Shown: positions 9,021 to 16,659 of the stretch, one piece after another
How positions within the stretch are numbered: position 1 is the first letter of the stretch
Layout of the letters: each line of letters starts with the position of its first letter
NCBI GenBank assembly: GCA_934247935.1
Contig: CAKQKE010000002.1
Coordinates: 62,001 to 126,000 of the forward strand
DNA length: 64,000 nt
From: an uncultured Clostridia bacterium
GTDB taxonomy: Bacteria; Bacillota; Clostridia; Christensenellales; Borkfalkiaceae
Reading direction: 5' to 3'
The notes under the pieces: generated by a model
Told to the model about the DNA's origin: nothing
Database searches by the model: none
The model's input: only the letters and a program-made list of their open reading frames with translations
Made by a program: the position numbers and the translations under genes

Positions 9021-10805
9021 TCAAAGCCTGAAAAGCAAACTGCTTTTTTCTTTTATAAGTTGCGCGATTTCGTTGCGCTTTTCCTGGTTTGTTTCAATAG
9101 AATAACTTTTATTAAGTTCGTCAAGTTCTCTTTCGACGCCCGTTTTTACAAGCAACGAAACGCAGTCTTTATAATATCTTTCTTCATTGGCTGTATCGAA
9201 AATTCCGTTGCCGCTTAAAAGCACTTCGTTGAGTTTTTCAATGTTCTCTTCTCCCACGATTTCGGGCAAAACCGTCATTTTTACCTCTTCATTATTGTCA
9301 AGTTTACTCAATACGTATTTCGCAATCGTGGCATCCACGTCGTCTTTCATTGTCAAACGCTTAAGGTCTTCTTTCTTTGCACACTTGCGTTTGAACAGAT
9401 AAGACGCAAGCACGAATCTCTCAGCGGTGACAATTCTGTCGGATACTGCCGCTCCCTCTTTTGTCTCGGAAAATTGCTTTGGCTCGGGCTTTGAATTATC
9501 GGCGTTTTCCATATCTCTGTAAAGAGATTCGTATGTAATGCCCGTTTGCTTTGCAAGCGCACGAAGCCGCTCTTCCCTTTCCGCTTCGCTGCCGCAATCT
9601 TTGATTACTTTAAGCGAATCGTTTATGTAAAACCTTTTACCGTCGGCAGTTTTTACGTTGTATTTTTTGCCTATTAAGTACAATTTATAATCTGTGAGCG
9701 GAAGCGCGTTGTCGAGCAATTTTTTAAATTCGTCCGCACCGAGTTTTCTAATAACGTCGTCGGGGTCGTACCCGTCGGGCAAACACACGACTTTTACGTT
9801 GAGCCCCTCGCCTTTAAGTATTTCAAGCCCTCTGATCATTCCTTTTTGACCTGCGGCGTCGCCGTCGTAACAAATGATTACGTTGTTGCTGTATCTCTTT
9901 AAAAGTTTGGTTTGGTCTATCGTGAGCGCAGTACCCATACTTGCGACGACGCATTTAAAACCGGCATTGTACACGCTGACCGCATCCATATGCCCTTCGA
10001 CAACGATTACATAAGGTATACCATCGCCGTTTTTCTCTCGTTTTAAGTTGTTTATATTGAAAAGCGTTCTGCTCTTGATAAAAACCGAGGTTTCGCGAGT
10101 GTTTTTATATTTGCCGACGCCGGCGATTTTTTCGAGTATTCTTCCCGAAAATGCAACCACATCGCCGAAATTGTTTATCATCGGAATAACAAGCCGCTCC
10201 GCCTGACAATCATAAAGATAACCGCTTGCGTTTTTTGAAACCGCTCCGCTATCAAGCATTTCTGCTTCTGTGTAGCCCTTTTTTCTCAAATATGCGGGCA
10301 ACGAATTGTAGTCGAGCGACGCACCCAACCCGAAACGTATAATTACGCTTTTTGTGAGCCCTCTTTTCTCCATGTAGTCAAGATAAGGTTTTGCCTCGGG
10401 CAATTTTAAATTATGTACGTAAAACAACGCCGTGTCTTTTAAAAGAGCCAACAGCCTTTCTTTTTTTGAAAGTTTTACCTTCAATTCTTTATCTTCTTTT
10501 TCTGAAACGGGCATTTCGATATTATATTTGTTGCACAAAAATGTGACCGCTTCCATAAAGTCGAGACTTTCGACCTCCTGAGCGAATTTTATTACGTCTC
10601 CGCCCTTGCCGCAACCGAAACAATGATAAAATTGCGCGTCTTTGTTTACGGCGAACGACGGCGTTCTTTCGCTGTGTCCGGGGAGCGGACAACAAGCCCA
10701 ATACTGCCCGCCTTTAAGTTGCAAATGGGCATACTGACCTATGAAATCGACTATATCGATTTTATTTTTCAATTCTTCGATAAATTTATCGTTTAACGAC
10801 GGCAT
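9021..10805 (-). CDS. dnaG: DNA primase DnaG
   Basis: 594 residues. N-terminal CHC2 zinc finger (Cys39, His44, Cys62, Cys65 in CPLPGH and HCFGCG), primase core, then TOPRIM motifs VVEGHMD and CYDGDAAG, and a divergent C-terminal helicase-binding domain. It makes RNA primers at the replication fork with DnaB. It lies upstream of rpoD and downstream of dgt on the same strand. A ribosome binding site (GGAGG) precedes ATG. Confidence 0.96.
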   Translation of the reverse strand: MPSLNDKFIEELKNKIDIVDFIGQYAHLQLKGGQYWACCPLPGHSERTPSFAVNKDAQFYHCFGCGKGGDVIKFAQEVESLDFMEAVTFLCNKYNIEMPVSEKEDKELKVKLSKKERLLALLKDTALFYVHNLKLPEAKPYLDYMEKRGLTKSVIIRFGLGASLDYNSLPAYLRKKGYTEAEMLDSGAVSKNASGYLYDCQAERLVIPMINNFGDVVAFSGRILEKIAGVGKYKNTRETSVFIKSRTLFNINNLKREKNGDGIPYVIVVEGHMDAVSVYNAGFKCVVASMGTALTIDQTKLLKRYSNNVIICYDGDAAGQKGMIRGLEILKGEGLNVKVVCLPDGYDPDDVIRKLGADEFKKLLDNALPLTDYKLYLIGKKYNVKTADGKRFYINDSLKVIKDCGSEAEREERLRALAKQTGITYESLYRDMENADNSKPEPKQFSETKEGAAVSDRIVTAERFVLASYLFKRKCAKKEDLKRLTMKDDVDATIAKYVLSKLDNNEEVKMTVLPEIVGEENIEKLNEVLLSGNGIFDTANEERYYKDCVSLLVKTGVERELDELNKSYSIETNQEKRNEIAQLIKEKSSLLFRL

Positions 10806-10847
10806 ATATCCCTCCTTTGCAAAAATTTTGCTGAATTTTGTAATTTT

Positions 10848-10887
10848 TTGTCGTTTTTACGCAATACGTATGCAATAAATGCGACAA
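10848..10887. repeat. Dispersed palindrome copy (after dgt)
   Basis: TTGTCG and CGACAA arms enclose TTTTTAC, GCAATACGTATGC and ATAAA. It begins 4 bp after the dgt stop codon and ends 42 bp before the dnaG start. On the minus strand the exit is not T-rich enough to make a convincing terminator. Confidence 0.7.
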
Positions 10888-10891
10888 TTTT

Positions 10892-11878
10892 TTATCTTAA
10901 CATAAAATTCTTCGGGATAAAAATATCCTCGAAAACATACGTGCAATATCTGTCCGTCATGCTTGAAATATAGTCGCAGACAACCCTGTCTATTCCGTCT
11001 TCTTCAAGCAAGTTTTTATATACGTCGGGCAATTTGTCCGTATGATTTTTATAATAATTATATAGTGCCTCTATCAATAAAAACGCCCTTTCCTCTTGTT
11101 CGTTTTCATGATCGTTGCGGTACACTTTTTCGTTCATAAACGCTTTTAAATTGAGCGTTTGTTTCCAGAATTCGTCTTCCATCGCGACTTGCGGCTTGTT
11201 GAAACTGTTGCGCACGATTGACGAAATCATGTTGTCTATTCTGTGCGAAAGAGTATCCCCGAGCACTTTTGTAATTTCTTCGGGTAAGTCTTTTTCGCTC
11301 AATATTCCCGCCCTTATCGCGTCGTCGATGTCGTGATTTAAATATGCGATTTTATCGGCGATTCTTACAACTTGTCCCTCGAGAGTCTGCGGAATGCACG
11401 ACGTTTTGTGGTTTAATATACCGTCCCTCACCTCGTAAGTGAGGTTGAGTTTTTCGATTTTGTCAACTACGCGCAAGGACTGTTCGTTATGTTTAAAACC
11501 ATTTGGAGTGAGTTTGTTTAAGCACCTTTCCCCCGCATGTCCGAAAGGCGTATGTCCTAAATCGTGCCCCAAAGCAATAGCCTCGGTTAAATCCTCGTTT
11601 AAATTGAGTTCTCGCGCGATGCTTCTGCCTATTTGAGCGACGTTTAAAGTGTGCGTAAGTCGCGTAATATAATGGTCGCCCTCGGGAGAAATGAAAACCT
11701 GAGTCTTATTTTTAAGCCGACGGAATGCCTTTGAATAAATAATTCTGTCTCTGTCGCGCTGGAAATCCGTGCGCATAGAACACGGCTCTTCTTCTTTCAT
11801 TCTGCCTTTGGTGTCGATAGATTTTTTTGCGTAAACCGAAAAAAATAAATTTTCCTTATCGTAAGTGGTTTGTTTCAT
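10892..11878 (-). CDS. dgt: Deoxyguanosinetriphosphate triphosphohydrolase-like HD protein
   Basis: 328 residues from the ATG at 11876-11878, chosen because AAGGGG lies 8 bp upstream; an in-frame GTG nine bases earlier is less well placed. The HD motif is complete: RLTHTLNV, then LGHDLGHTPFGHAGE near residue 110, and a distal conserved Asp. The family hydrolyses dNTPs, typically dGTP to deoxyguanosine and triphosphate, limiting the dNTP pool. Location beside dnaG fits a replication-linked role. Confidence 0.9.
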   Translation of the reverse strand: MKQTTYDKENLFFSVYAKKSIDTKGRMKEEEPCSMRTDFQRDRDRIIYSKAFRRLKNKTQVFISPEGDHYITRLTHTLNVAQIGRSIARELNLNEDLTEAIALGHDLGHTPFGHAGERCLNKLTPNGFKHNEQSLRVVDKIEKLNLTYEVRDGILNHKTSCIPQTLEGQVVRIADKIAYLNHDIDDAIRAGILSEKDLPEEITKVLGDTLSHRIDNMISSIVRNSFNKPQVAMEDEFWKQTLNLKAFMNEKVYRNDHENEQEERAFLLIEALYNYYKNHTDKLPDVYKNLLEEDGIDRVVCDYISSMTDRYCTYVFEDIFIPKNFMLR

Positions 11879-12542
11879 AAGATACACCCCTTATTGTTTT
11901 GCTTTTATTGTTGAAAGCAACCGCAAAATGCTTACATTTATATATACACGATTAAACCGCGTTTTCCCTTTATTTTTTAAAATTTTTGACAATTTTTTTC
12001 AATATTTATTCGATTATTCCCCATTTTTCGCCGTTTTAGCCGAGAAATTTTAAAATTAAAGGCAAAAAACTGTTAGTTTTGATTTATTTAAAACGAGTTC
12101 GGCTGCGCCGGACAACTTTTGATTTAACCGCAACAAGCAATTTGGTTTATTTTTATAAAATACGCCGCATTACCCGATTTAATCTCGCCACCGCTACTCT
12201 TTATATAAAAAACGCCGCTTTTAAAAACGACGTTTCATTTAAATATATTGAATAATTAATTTTAATCTACTCGGTAAACGCATATATAAAAAACAGCAAG
12301 CGTACAAAAATTAAAAATGGGCGCGCAATATATTTTTTATAAAAATTGTAAGCGCAAAAAAATGCAAACGCAAACAGAACCTTTTATTTTATTCCGACGA
12401 GTCGACAGCCGCCGCAGAAATTGAACGAAAAGCATATATTTTAAACCCATAAACCGCAAACAGGCTCAACAAACAGTATTTACGACTCAAAATATCGCCA
12501 ATAAAAGCAAATGCAATACTTATTCGCCTGTAAAAACCAAAA
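11879..12542. other. 664-bp AT-rich gap between dgt and the XRE gene
   Basis: No supported gene. It contains a hairpin at 12210-12235 that can terminate transcripts from the XRE gene and presumably the dgt promoter next to 11880-11960. A hydrophobic 68-codon frame (12389-12595, minus) overlaps the XRE gene by 53 bp, has no ribosome binding site and was not accepted. Confidence 0.5.
12210..12235 (-). terminator. Hairpin with T tract downstream of the XRE gene
   Basis: AAACGCCG and CGACGTTT arms with one C-A mismatch; on the minus strand the hairpin is followed by TTTTTTATA. It is 308 bp downstream of the XRE stop, so its assignment to that transcript is tentative. Confidence 0.45.
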
Positions 12543-12746
12543 TTAATCGGTTCTGCCCACCAAAAAATCAATACTGCAATCGAAAAAATCGGCAATGGCG
12601 ATTAAACAGTGCATACTCGGTTCTCTTAAACCGTTTTCCCACAAACTGATTATGCCTTTGCTGACTTTCAGGTTTTGCGCAAGTTCTACCTGCCCTATCC
12701 CTTTTTCCTCTCTCAATTCTTTTAATCTTGTGGCAAATATGTTCAT
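12543..12746 (-). CDS. XRE-family transcriptional repressor (small)
   Basis: 67 residues, almost entirely one Cro/C1-type helix-turn-helix: RLKELREEKGIGQVELAQ, then VSKGIISLWENG and a final helix with the common FFDCSIDFLVG ending. Transcribed divergently from the two-gene small-protein operon at 12839. Inverted repeats CTTACATTTGTAAG sit in the shared promoter region, so it is most likely an autoregulated repressor of its neighbours (inference). No strong ribosome binding site precedes the ATG; TATATA lies right before it, so the transcript may be nearly leaderless. Confidence 0.88.
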   Translation of the reverse strand: MNIFATRLKELREEKGIGQVELAQNLKVSKGIISLWENGLREPSMHCLIAIADFFDCSIDFLVGRTD

Positions 12747-12757
12747 ATGTATATATT

Positions 12758-12808
12758 CTCACATTTGTAAGAAAATTGCTTGACTTCTTACATTTGTAAG
12801 ATTATAAT
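12758..12808 (+). promoter_or_regulatory. Promoter with two XRE operator-like inverted repeats
   Basis: A TTGACT (12780-12785), 17-bp spacer and TATAAT (12803-12808) form a near-consensus sigma-A promoter for the gene at 12839. The spacer is filled by the perfect inverted repeat CTTACATTTGTAAG (12787-12800). A second copy with one change (CTCACATTTGTAAG) is at 12758-12771, toward the XRE gene, with 29-bp spacing. The position predicts repression of the operon and autoregulation. Confidence 0.8.
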
Positions 12809-12838
12809 ATTAGTATAAAAAAATTATAGGGGGAAATT

Positions 12839-13144
12839 ATGTCATTTTTTAAAAAACTTGCCGATTTTTCACGAAAATCAAATGAAAAATTTTTTTCGGA
12901 CTACAACGACTCTCTCGAAAAGGAGATAAAAAAGTTTGATGCCGAAGATAACGCAAAAGTATGCGCGAATTGCGCTTACTATGATATCGTCCATTCATAT
13001 GAATACAGTTTTTATGAACAAACAAATTTTTATGAACAAGCAAGTCACTGTTGCAGAAAACACGACTTTTGTTTTAGTCGTGACGACGTAGAGACCAAGC
13101 AAATTCAATATCACAGAACTTGCGACGACTTTTTAAGGAGGTAA
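12839..13144 (+). CDS. Cysteine-rich small protein of unknown function
   Basis: 101 residues, not recognised. The N-terminal 40 residues are helical and charged (FFKKLADFSRKSNEKFF). The C-terminal half has VCANCAYY, a CCRKHDFC motif and a final CDDF: seven Cys and two His that could bind zinc. An imperfect Tyr-rich repeat (YEQTNFYEQA) lies between. GGGGGAAATT precedes the ATG. First gene of a two-gene operon under the XRE-type operator; cytoplasmic, with no signal peptide. Confidence 0.8.
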   Translation: MSFFKKLADFSRKSNEKFFSDYNDSLEKEIKKFDAEDNAKVCANCAYYDIVHSYEYSFYEQTNFYEQASHCCRKHDFCFSRDDVETKQIQYHRTCDDFLRR

Positions 13145-13147
13145 AAC

Positions 13148-13324
13148 ATGAAAATTTTATTGATAATCGGCGGAATTATGCTGTTTTTCTACATTTGGGG
13201 CGCGCTTATGGCAAAAAAAGGCAAAGTCGGCGATTCGGCAAACATTTTATATACGATTTTTAGATTTATTTGTTACGGTGTAGGAATTTTATTTTTTGCC
13301 GTAATGATTACGTCTATACTTTAA
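13148..13324 (+). CDS. Small membrane protein, 58 residues
   Basis: Starts at ATG 13148, 3 bp after the stop of the Cys-rich gene, with AAGGAGG overlapping that stop. The product begins MKILLIIGGIMLFFYIWGAL, then a short basic hydrophilic loop (MAKKGKVGDS) and a second hydrophobic stretch ending AVMITSIL: two membrane helices. Translationally coupled to the Cys-rich protein and followed by a strong terminator. Function unknown. Confidence 0.8.
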   Translation: MKILLIIGGIMLFFYIWGALMAKKGKVGDSANILYTIFRFICYGVGILFFAVMITSIL

Positions 13325-13344
13325 ACATTTTTTAAAACATACAA

Positions 13345-13389
13345 AAAACAACCCTTTTATTAAAAAAATCAGGGTTGTTTTTTATTTTT
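13345..13389 (+). terminator. Terminator of the small-protein operon
   Basis: AAAACAACCCT (13345-13355) pairs with AGGGTTGTTTT (13371-13381), loop of 15 nt, followed by TTATTTTTTT. It is 20 bp after the stop of the 58-residue protein. Confidence 0.88.
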
Positions 13390-13449
13390 TTAGTTTATAT
13401 TATAAGAAATTGGAAACTTGCTTGCAAGGGTTTACAATTTCGCATATTG

Positions 13450-13549
13450 CACACTCAGAAGTGCAAAAATTTTATATTTTTGCATAAGTCCGCAAGGACT
13501 TGAAAGATTTTGACGTCAGTCAAAAGATTTACTTCTTATAGTTTATAAT
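13450..13549 (+). repeat. 100-bp structured repeat, copy 1
   Basis: Consecutive hairpins, described on the plus strand: CACT-CAGA-AGTG; TGCAAAAAT-N5-ATTTTTGCA; AAGTCC-GCAA-GGACTT with a GNRA-type loop closed by C-G; and TTTTGAC-GTCA-GTCAAAA; ending TTCTTATAGTTTATAAT. Copy 2 is identical outside the second hairpin. Function unknown; the GCAA loop exists only on this strand, suggesting a plus-strand RNA. Confidence 0.9.
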
Positions 13550-13617
13550 AACGGAAGTTTTGTCTGAAAGCACGCGAGAAACAGAGAGCGTATTTTCAAG
13601 CAAAACCGATGTTTTTA

Positions 13618-13717
13618 CACACTCAGAAGTGCAAAAACATTGTGTTTTTGCATAAGTCCGCAAGGACTTGAAAGATTTTGACGTCAGTCAAAAGATTTAC
13701 TTCTTATAGTTTATAAT
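13618..13717 (+). repeat. 100-bp structured repeat, copy 2
   Basis: Same hairpin series as copy 1, 168 bp further on. Differences are confined to the second hairpin, here TGCAAAAACA-TTG-TGTTTTTGCA: the T-A pair of copy 1 becomes C-G on both sides, and a T-T mismatch becomes A-T. These changes keep or improve pairing. Confidence 0.9.
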
Positions 13718-13815
13718 TTTGTTATTTCAATTTTTATCGGCTTTTGTCTTTCTTTTTTGTATTTAGCGGTAGTTATTTTTGCAACTCGCAAGCCGACTTA
13801 AAAAAGCAAAAATTT

Positions 13816-13839
13816 AAGGGGACGAAAATTCGTCCCCTT
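13816..13839 (-). terminator. rplS terminator (bidirectional hairpin)
   Basis: AAGGGGACGAA and TTCGTCCCCTT, an 11-bp perfect stem with a 2-nt gap, 16 bp after the rplS stop. On the minus strand it continues AAATTTTTGC then TTTTTT. Confidence 0.9.
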
Positions 13840-13855
13840 TTGGTTTTGTGTTAAA

Positions 13856-14206
13856 TTATTTAGACTTAATAACTTCTTTAAGTCTTGCAGCCTTACCTGT
13901 TCTCTCACGGAGATAGTAAAGTTTCGCTCTTCTTGTTTTACCCTTTCTAACAACGTCAACCTTTGCAATCTTGGGTGAGTGAAGGGGGAACGTTCTTTCA
14001 ACGCCGATACCAAAGGACAAACGTCTTACGGTAAACGTTTCTCTTACAGAACCGTGCTTTTTAGCAATAACAATGCCTTCAAAGACCTGGATTCTTTCTC
14101 TCGTACCTTCAATGACCTTAACCGATACCCTTACAGTATCACCGATGTCAAACGCAGGAACTTCTGTTTTTAAATTCTCTTTCTCGATTTGATCAATAAT
14201 ATTCAT
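13856..14206 (-). CDS. rplS: 50S ribosomal protein L19
   Basis: 116 residues with the hallmarks of bL19: FDIGDTVRVSVKVIEG, RIQVFEGIVIAKK, RETFTVRR and FPLHSPKI, ending in the basic VRRGK-like tail. L19 lies at the 30S-50S interface. GGAGG is 10 bp before the ATG. In B. subtilis rplS directly follows trmD; here it is separated from trmD by rbgA, rnhB, yraN and the THUMP methyltransferase gene, and has its own terminator. Confidence 0.97.
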   Translation of the reverse strand: MNIIDQIEKENLKTEVPAFDIGDTVRVSVKVIEGTRERIQVFEGIVIAKKHGSVRETFTVRRLSFGIGVERTFPLHSPKIAKVDVVRKGKTRRAKLYYLRERTGKAARLKEVIKSK

Positions 14207-14290
14207 GACTTAAAACCTCCAATTATTACGAAGTGTTCATTACCCATACTGTAAGAGGACCACCCGAAGTCTTTTAATATATTAACATAA
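14207..14290 (-). promoter_or_regulatory. Possible rplS leader
   Basis: The transcript upstream of rplS reads GGGTGGTCCTCTTACAG, then GGGTAATGAACACTTCG and GGAGG. TTAC/GTAA pairing makes a small stem. Many Firmicutes rplS genes have a structured autoregulatory leader, but I cannot confirm a match by eye. Confidence 0.3.
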
Positions 14291-14348
14291 AAAACACATT
14301 ATTGCAAGCGTTTTTATGCAGTTTATTACTTTTTTTGTGCGTTTTGCA

Positions 14349-15488
14349 CTAAATTTTATCGTTTTTAACGTTGTTTTTGGGGCACAACACGGCGTAATAG
14401 TTACACTCTAAATTTCCGTTGTAAATTTTGCGTTTTTTATCCGCCTTTTTACCGAACAAACTTTCAAAATCGCTTACGCTCGTAAGCGTATAACAGCACC
14501 AGCCGTCGAGCCGAGAATACATTTTGCCGTAATCTCTGTAAAGTCCAACGATTTCTTTTCGCGACAAAAGCCTTTCGCCGTATGGCGGATTGCTTATTAT
14601 TACTCCGCCTTTTTTGGACGAGGAAAAATCGCGCATGTCGGCTTTTTGGAAATGGATTTTATCGCCCACGCCCGCAAGCGCGGCGTGCTTTCTCGCAAGG
14701 CGGATTTGACTTTCATCGATATCGAAACCCGAAATATGCACTTCTTTTTTTAAGTCGATTTCGCTTTCCGCTTGCTGTTTTAAAGCCTCGAAATCTTTTT
14801 CGTTATAATATTTATAATGTAAAAAATCGAAATCTCTGTTAAATCCGCCGGGGATATTTGCCGCCATAAGCGCAGCCTCGATTGCGAAAGTTCCGCTACC
14901 GCAAAACACGTCGGCAAAAGGTCTGCCCGGATTCCACACGGAAAGTTTTATAAGCGCGGCAGCCAACGTCTCTTTAAGCGGAGCGTCGCCGACAAGCCCC
15001 CTGTATCCTCTTTTATGAAGCCCCTCGCCCGAGGTGTCGAGAGTGACGGAAACCACGTCTTTATAAATAGAAATATCGATTTTGTATCTTTCGCCGATTT
15101 CGTCAACTTCGTTTGTGTGCCATTTTTTACCAAGCCTTTCGATTATCGCCTTTTTCGCCACGCTTTGAGTCGCCGACAAAGCGTAAATTTTGCTCATTAC
15201 CGACTTCGCCGTGACGATAATTTTGCCGCCTTTTGCAATGTAGTCTTCAAACGCAATGCTTTTTATCCCGTCGAACAACTCATCGAAATTGGTTGCTTTA
15301 AACGAACCTAATTCAATGAGTACGCGCCCCGCCGTGCGCAAATATAAATTCAGTTTTGCAACGTCTGAAAAATCGCCTTCTACAGCAATTCTTCCGTTTA
15401 ATGCGGGCGAGTCTTCATACCCGAGCGAAATAAGTTCTCTTTTCGTTACCGCCTCGATTCCCGATGCGGTTGTAACGATTAATTTCAT
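14349..15488 (-). CDS. THUMP-domain 23S rRNA guanine-N2 methyltransferase (RlmL/YpsC type)
   Basis: 379 residues. N-terminal ferredoxin-like/THUMP region (MKLIVTTASGIEAVTKRELI to about 150), then a SAM-dependent methyltransferase domain with FCGSGTFAIEAALMA and the catalytic NPPYGERL motif. B. subtilis YpsC-type proteins modify G2445-equivalent of 23S rRNA. It lacks the second methyltransferase domain of E. coli RlmL, as is usual in Firmicutes. Position between yraN and rplS places it with other ribosome genes. Confidence 0.88.
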   Translation of the reverse strand: MKLIVTTASGIEAVTKRELISLGYEDSPALNGRIAVEGDFSDVAKLNLYLRTAGRVLIELGSFKATNFDELFDGIKSIAFEDYIAKGGKIIVTAKSVMSKIYALSATQSVAKKAIIERLGKKWHTNEVDEIGERYKIDISIYKDVVSVTLDTSGEGLHKRGYRGLVGDAPLKETLAAALIKLSVWNPGRPFADVFCGSGTFAIEAALMAANIPGGFNRDFDFLHYKYYNEKDFEALKQQAESEIDLKKEVHISGFDIDESQIRLARKHAALAGVGDKIHFQKADMRDFSSSKKGGVIISNPPYGERLLSRKEIVGLYRDYGKMYSRLDGWCCYTLTSVSDFESLFGKKADKKRKIYNGNLECNYYAVLCPKNNVKNDKI

Positions 15489-15498
15489 ATAAATTTCC

Positions 15499-15530
15499 TT
15501 TTTTACTTAATACGTATACTGTAAAATCGT
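15499..15530. repeat. Dispersed palindrome copy (after yraN)
   Basis: TTTTTTAC-TTAATACGTATACT-GTAAAATCG. It sits 2 bp after the yraN stop and 11 bp before the next start, with the central ATACGTAT intact. Confidence 0.65.
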
Positions 15531-15531
15531 C

Positions 15532-15894
15532 TTAAAACGCATTTTCAATATGATTTATATTGCCATCGGGAAGTATCTCGATTACATCGAATCTACCGCT
15601 AACGTCAAAAATATTTTTTATGTAAAAATAATATTCAGCAATCTTTTTATACTTGTTTTGTTTTACATAATCGACCGCGTCCAAAGGTCTGCCGTAGGTG
15701 TCGCTCGCACGCGCTTTTACCTCGATAAAAACGTAACAATCGTCTTGCCGGGCAATTATATCAGCCTCGCCGTAAGTACATTTAAAGTTGCGTTCGATTA
15801 TTTTATATTTCTGCTTTTTTAAAAACTTAACGGCTAAATCTTCTCCTTTCCGTCCCAAAAGTTTTTTATGAAAGTCATTCTGTGAATACTGCAA
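15532..15894 (-). CDS. YraN/UPF0102 family endonuclease-like protein
   Basis: 120 residues with the restriction-endonuclease-like fold signature: GRKGEDLAVKFL, then YGEADIIARQD, then VFIEVKAR. The start is a TTG at 15892-15894, supported by GGGAGG seven bases upstream; no ATG is well placed. This makes the gene overlap rnhB by 61 bp in another frame. The family is widespread beside rnhB and its biological role is unsettled. Confidence 0.85.
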   Translation of the reverse strand: MQYSQNDFHKKLLGRKGEDLAVKFLKKQKYKIIERNFKCTYGEADIIARQDDCYVFIEVKARASDTYGRPLDAVDYVKQNKYKKIAEYYFYIKNIFDVSGRFDVIEILPDGNINHIENAF

Positions 15895-16445
15895 GGTCCT
15901 ACCTCCCTGATTGCGTCTATATGCGCTTTTGTGCCGTAACCTTTGTGCTTTTTAAAACCGTACTCAGGGTAAATTTCGTCGTATTTTTCCATGAGTTTAT
16001 CTCTATACACTTTTGCCACGATAGAAGCGCAACCTATTGTATAACTTTTAAAGTCTCCCTTAATAATCGACACTTGCGGTACGTCTACGTCGAGTTTAAG
16101 CGCGTCGACAAATAAGACGTCGGGCTTTTGCGAGAGACTTTCCACGCAATTTTTCATGCACAACCTGGTCGCTTGCAAAATATTAATTTCGTCTATCGTC
16201 TTTTCGTCGACTTGACAAATACTTACCGCAATCGCCTTTGAAAGTATAATTTCGTTGAGTTTTTCTCTCTTTTTCTCGGAAAGTTTTTTGCTGTCGTCGA
16301 CGCCGTCTATAACGTCGTCAAGCGGCATAATCACGCATGCGCACACCACGGGACCGGCGAGCGGACCTCTGCCCACTTCGTCAATTCCTGCGATATATTT
16401 ACAGCCTTTTTCAAGGTACTTTCTTTCGTATTCAAGTTTATCCAT
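15834..16445 (-). CDS. rnhB: Ribonuclease HII
   Basis: 203 residues from the ATG at 16443-16445, preceded by AAGGA; an upstream in-frame ATG at 16463 has no such site. Active-site motifs: GIDEVGRGPLAGPVV (Asp and Glu), DDSKKLSEKKRE, VDALKLD and SIVAKVYRD. It removes ribonucleotides from DNA and RNA of RNA-DNA hybrids. Conserved neighbour of rbgA and yraN. Confidence 0.95.
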   Translation of the reverse strand: MDKLEYERKYLEKGCKYIAGIDEVGRGPLAGPVVCACVIMPLDDVIDGVDDSKKLSEKKREKLNEIILSKAIAVSICQVDEKTIDEINILQATRLCMKNCVESLSQKPDVLFVDALKLDVDVPQVSIIKGDFKSYTIGCASIVAKVYRDKLMEKYDEIYPEYGFKKHKGYGTKAHIDAIREVGPCSIHRMTFIKNFWDGKEKI

Positions 16446-16489
16446 TGTAATCCTTAAATGCAATTTTAATATCTTAATTTATCGAAATT

Positions 16490-16527
16490 TGACGTTTTTA
16501 CGTTAAACGTATGCCGTAAAAATGACA
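16490..16527. repeat. Dispersed palindrome copy (rbgA-rnhB spacer)
   Basis: TGACGTTTTTAC-GTTAAACGTATGCC-GTAAAAATGACA. The 12-bp arms pair with one mismatch. It lies 45 bp upstream of rnhB and 133 bp after rbgA. Four of the five nearest family copies are closer to a stop codon than this one. Confidence 0.7.
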
Positions 16528-16659
16528 ACATGCGGCTAACGTAGAAACATAAAACGCGATTAAACACACCTTTAACCGCTCAATTAAACACCGCCGAAAC
16601 ATAAACAGTCGATTTAAAATTCTTGCGCAATAAATCGACCGACAAAACAAAAACGAAGA

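Larger units (their letters stand above)
13325..13855. other. 531-bp gene-free region with a duplicated structured element
   Basis: Contains the terminator of the small-protein operon, two copies of a 100-bp hairpin-rich repeat (period 168 bp) and the rplS terminator. No open frame with a ribosome binding site was found. Confidence 0.8.

Noticed and set aside
12389..12595. 68-codon hydrophobic minus frame overlapping the XRE gene
   Set aside because: Overlaps 53 bp of the repressor, lacks a ribosome binding site; kept only as a possibility.
13450..13717. CRISPR array
   Set aside because: Only two copies, 100 bp long with 68-bp spacing and internal hairpins; no cas genes nearby.
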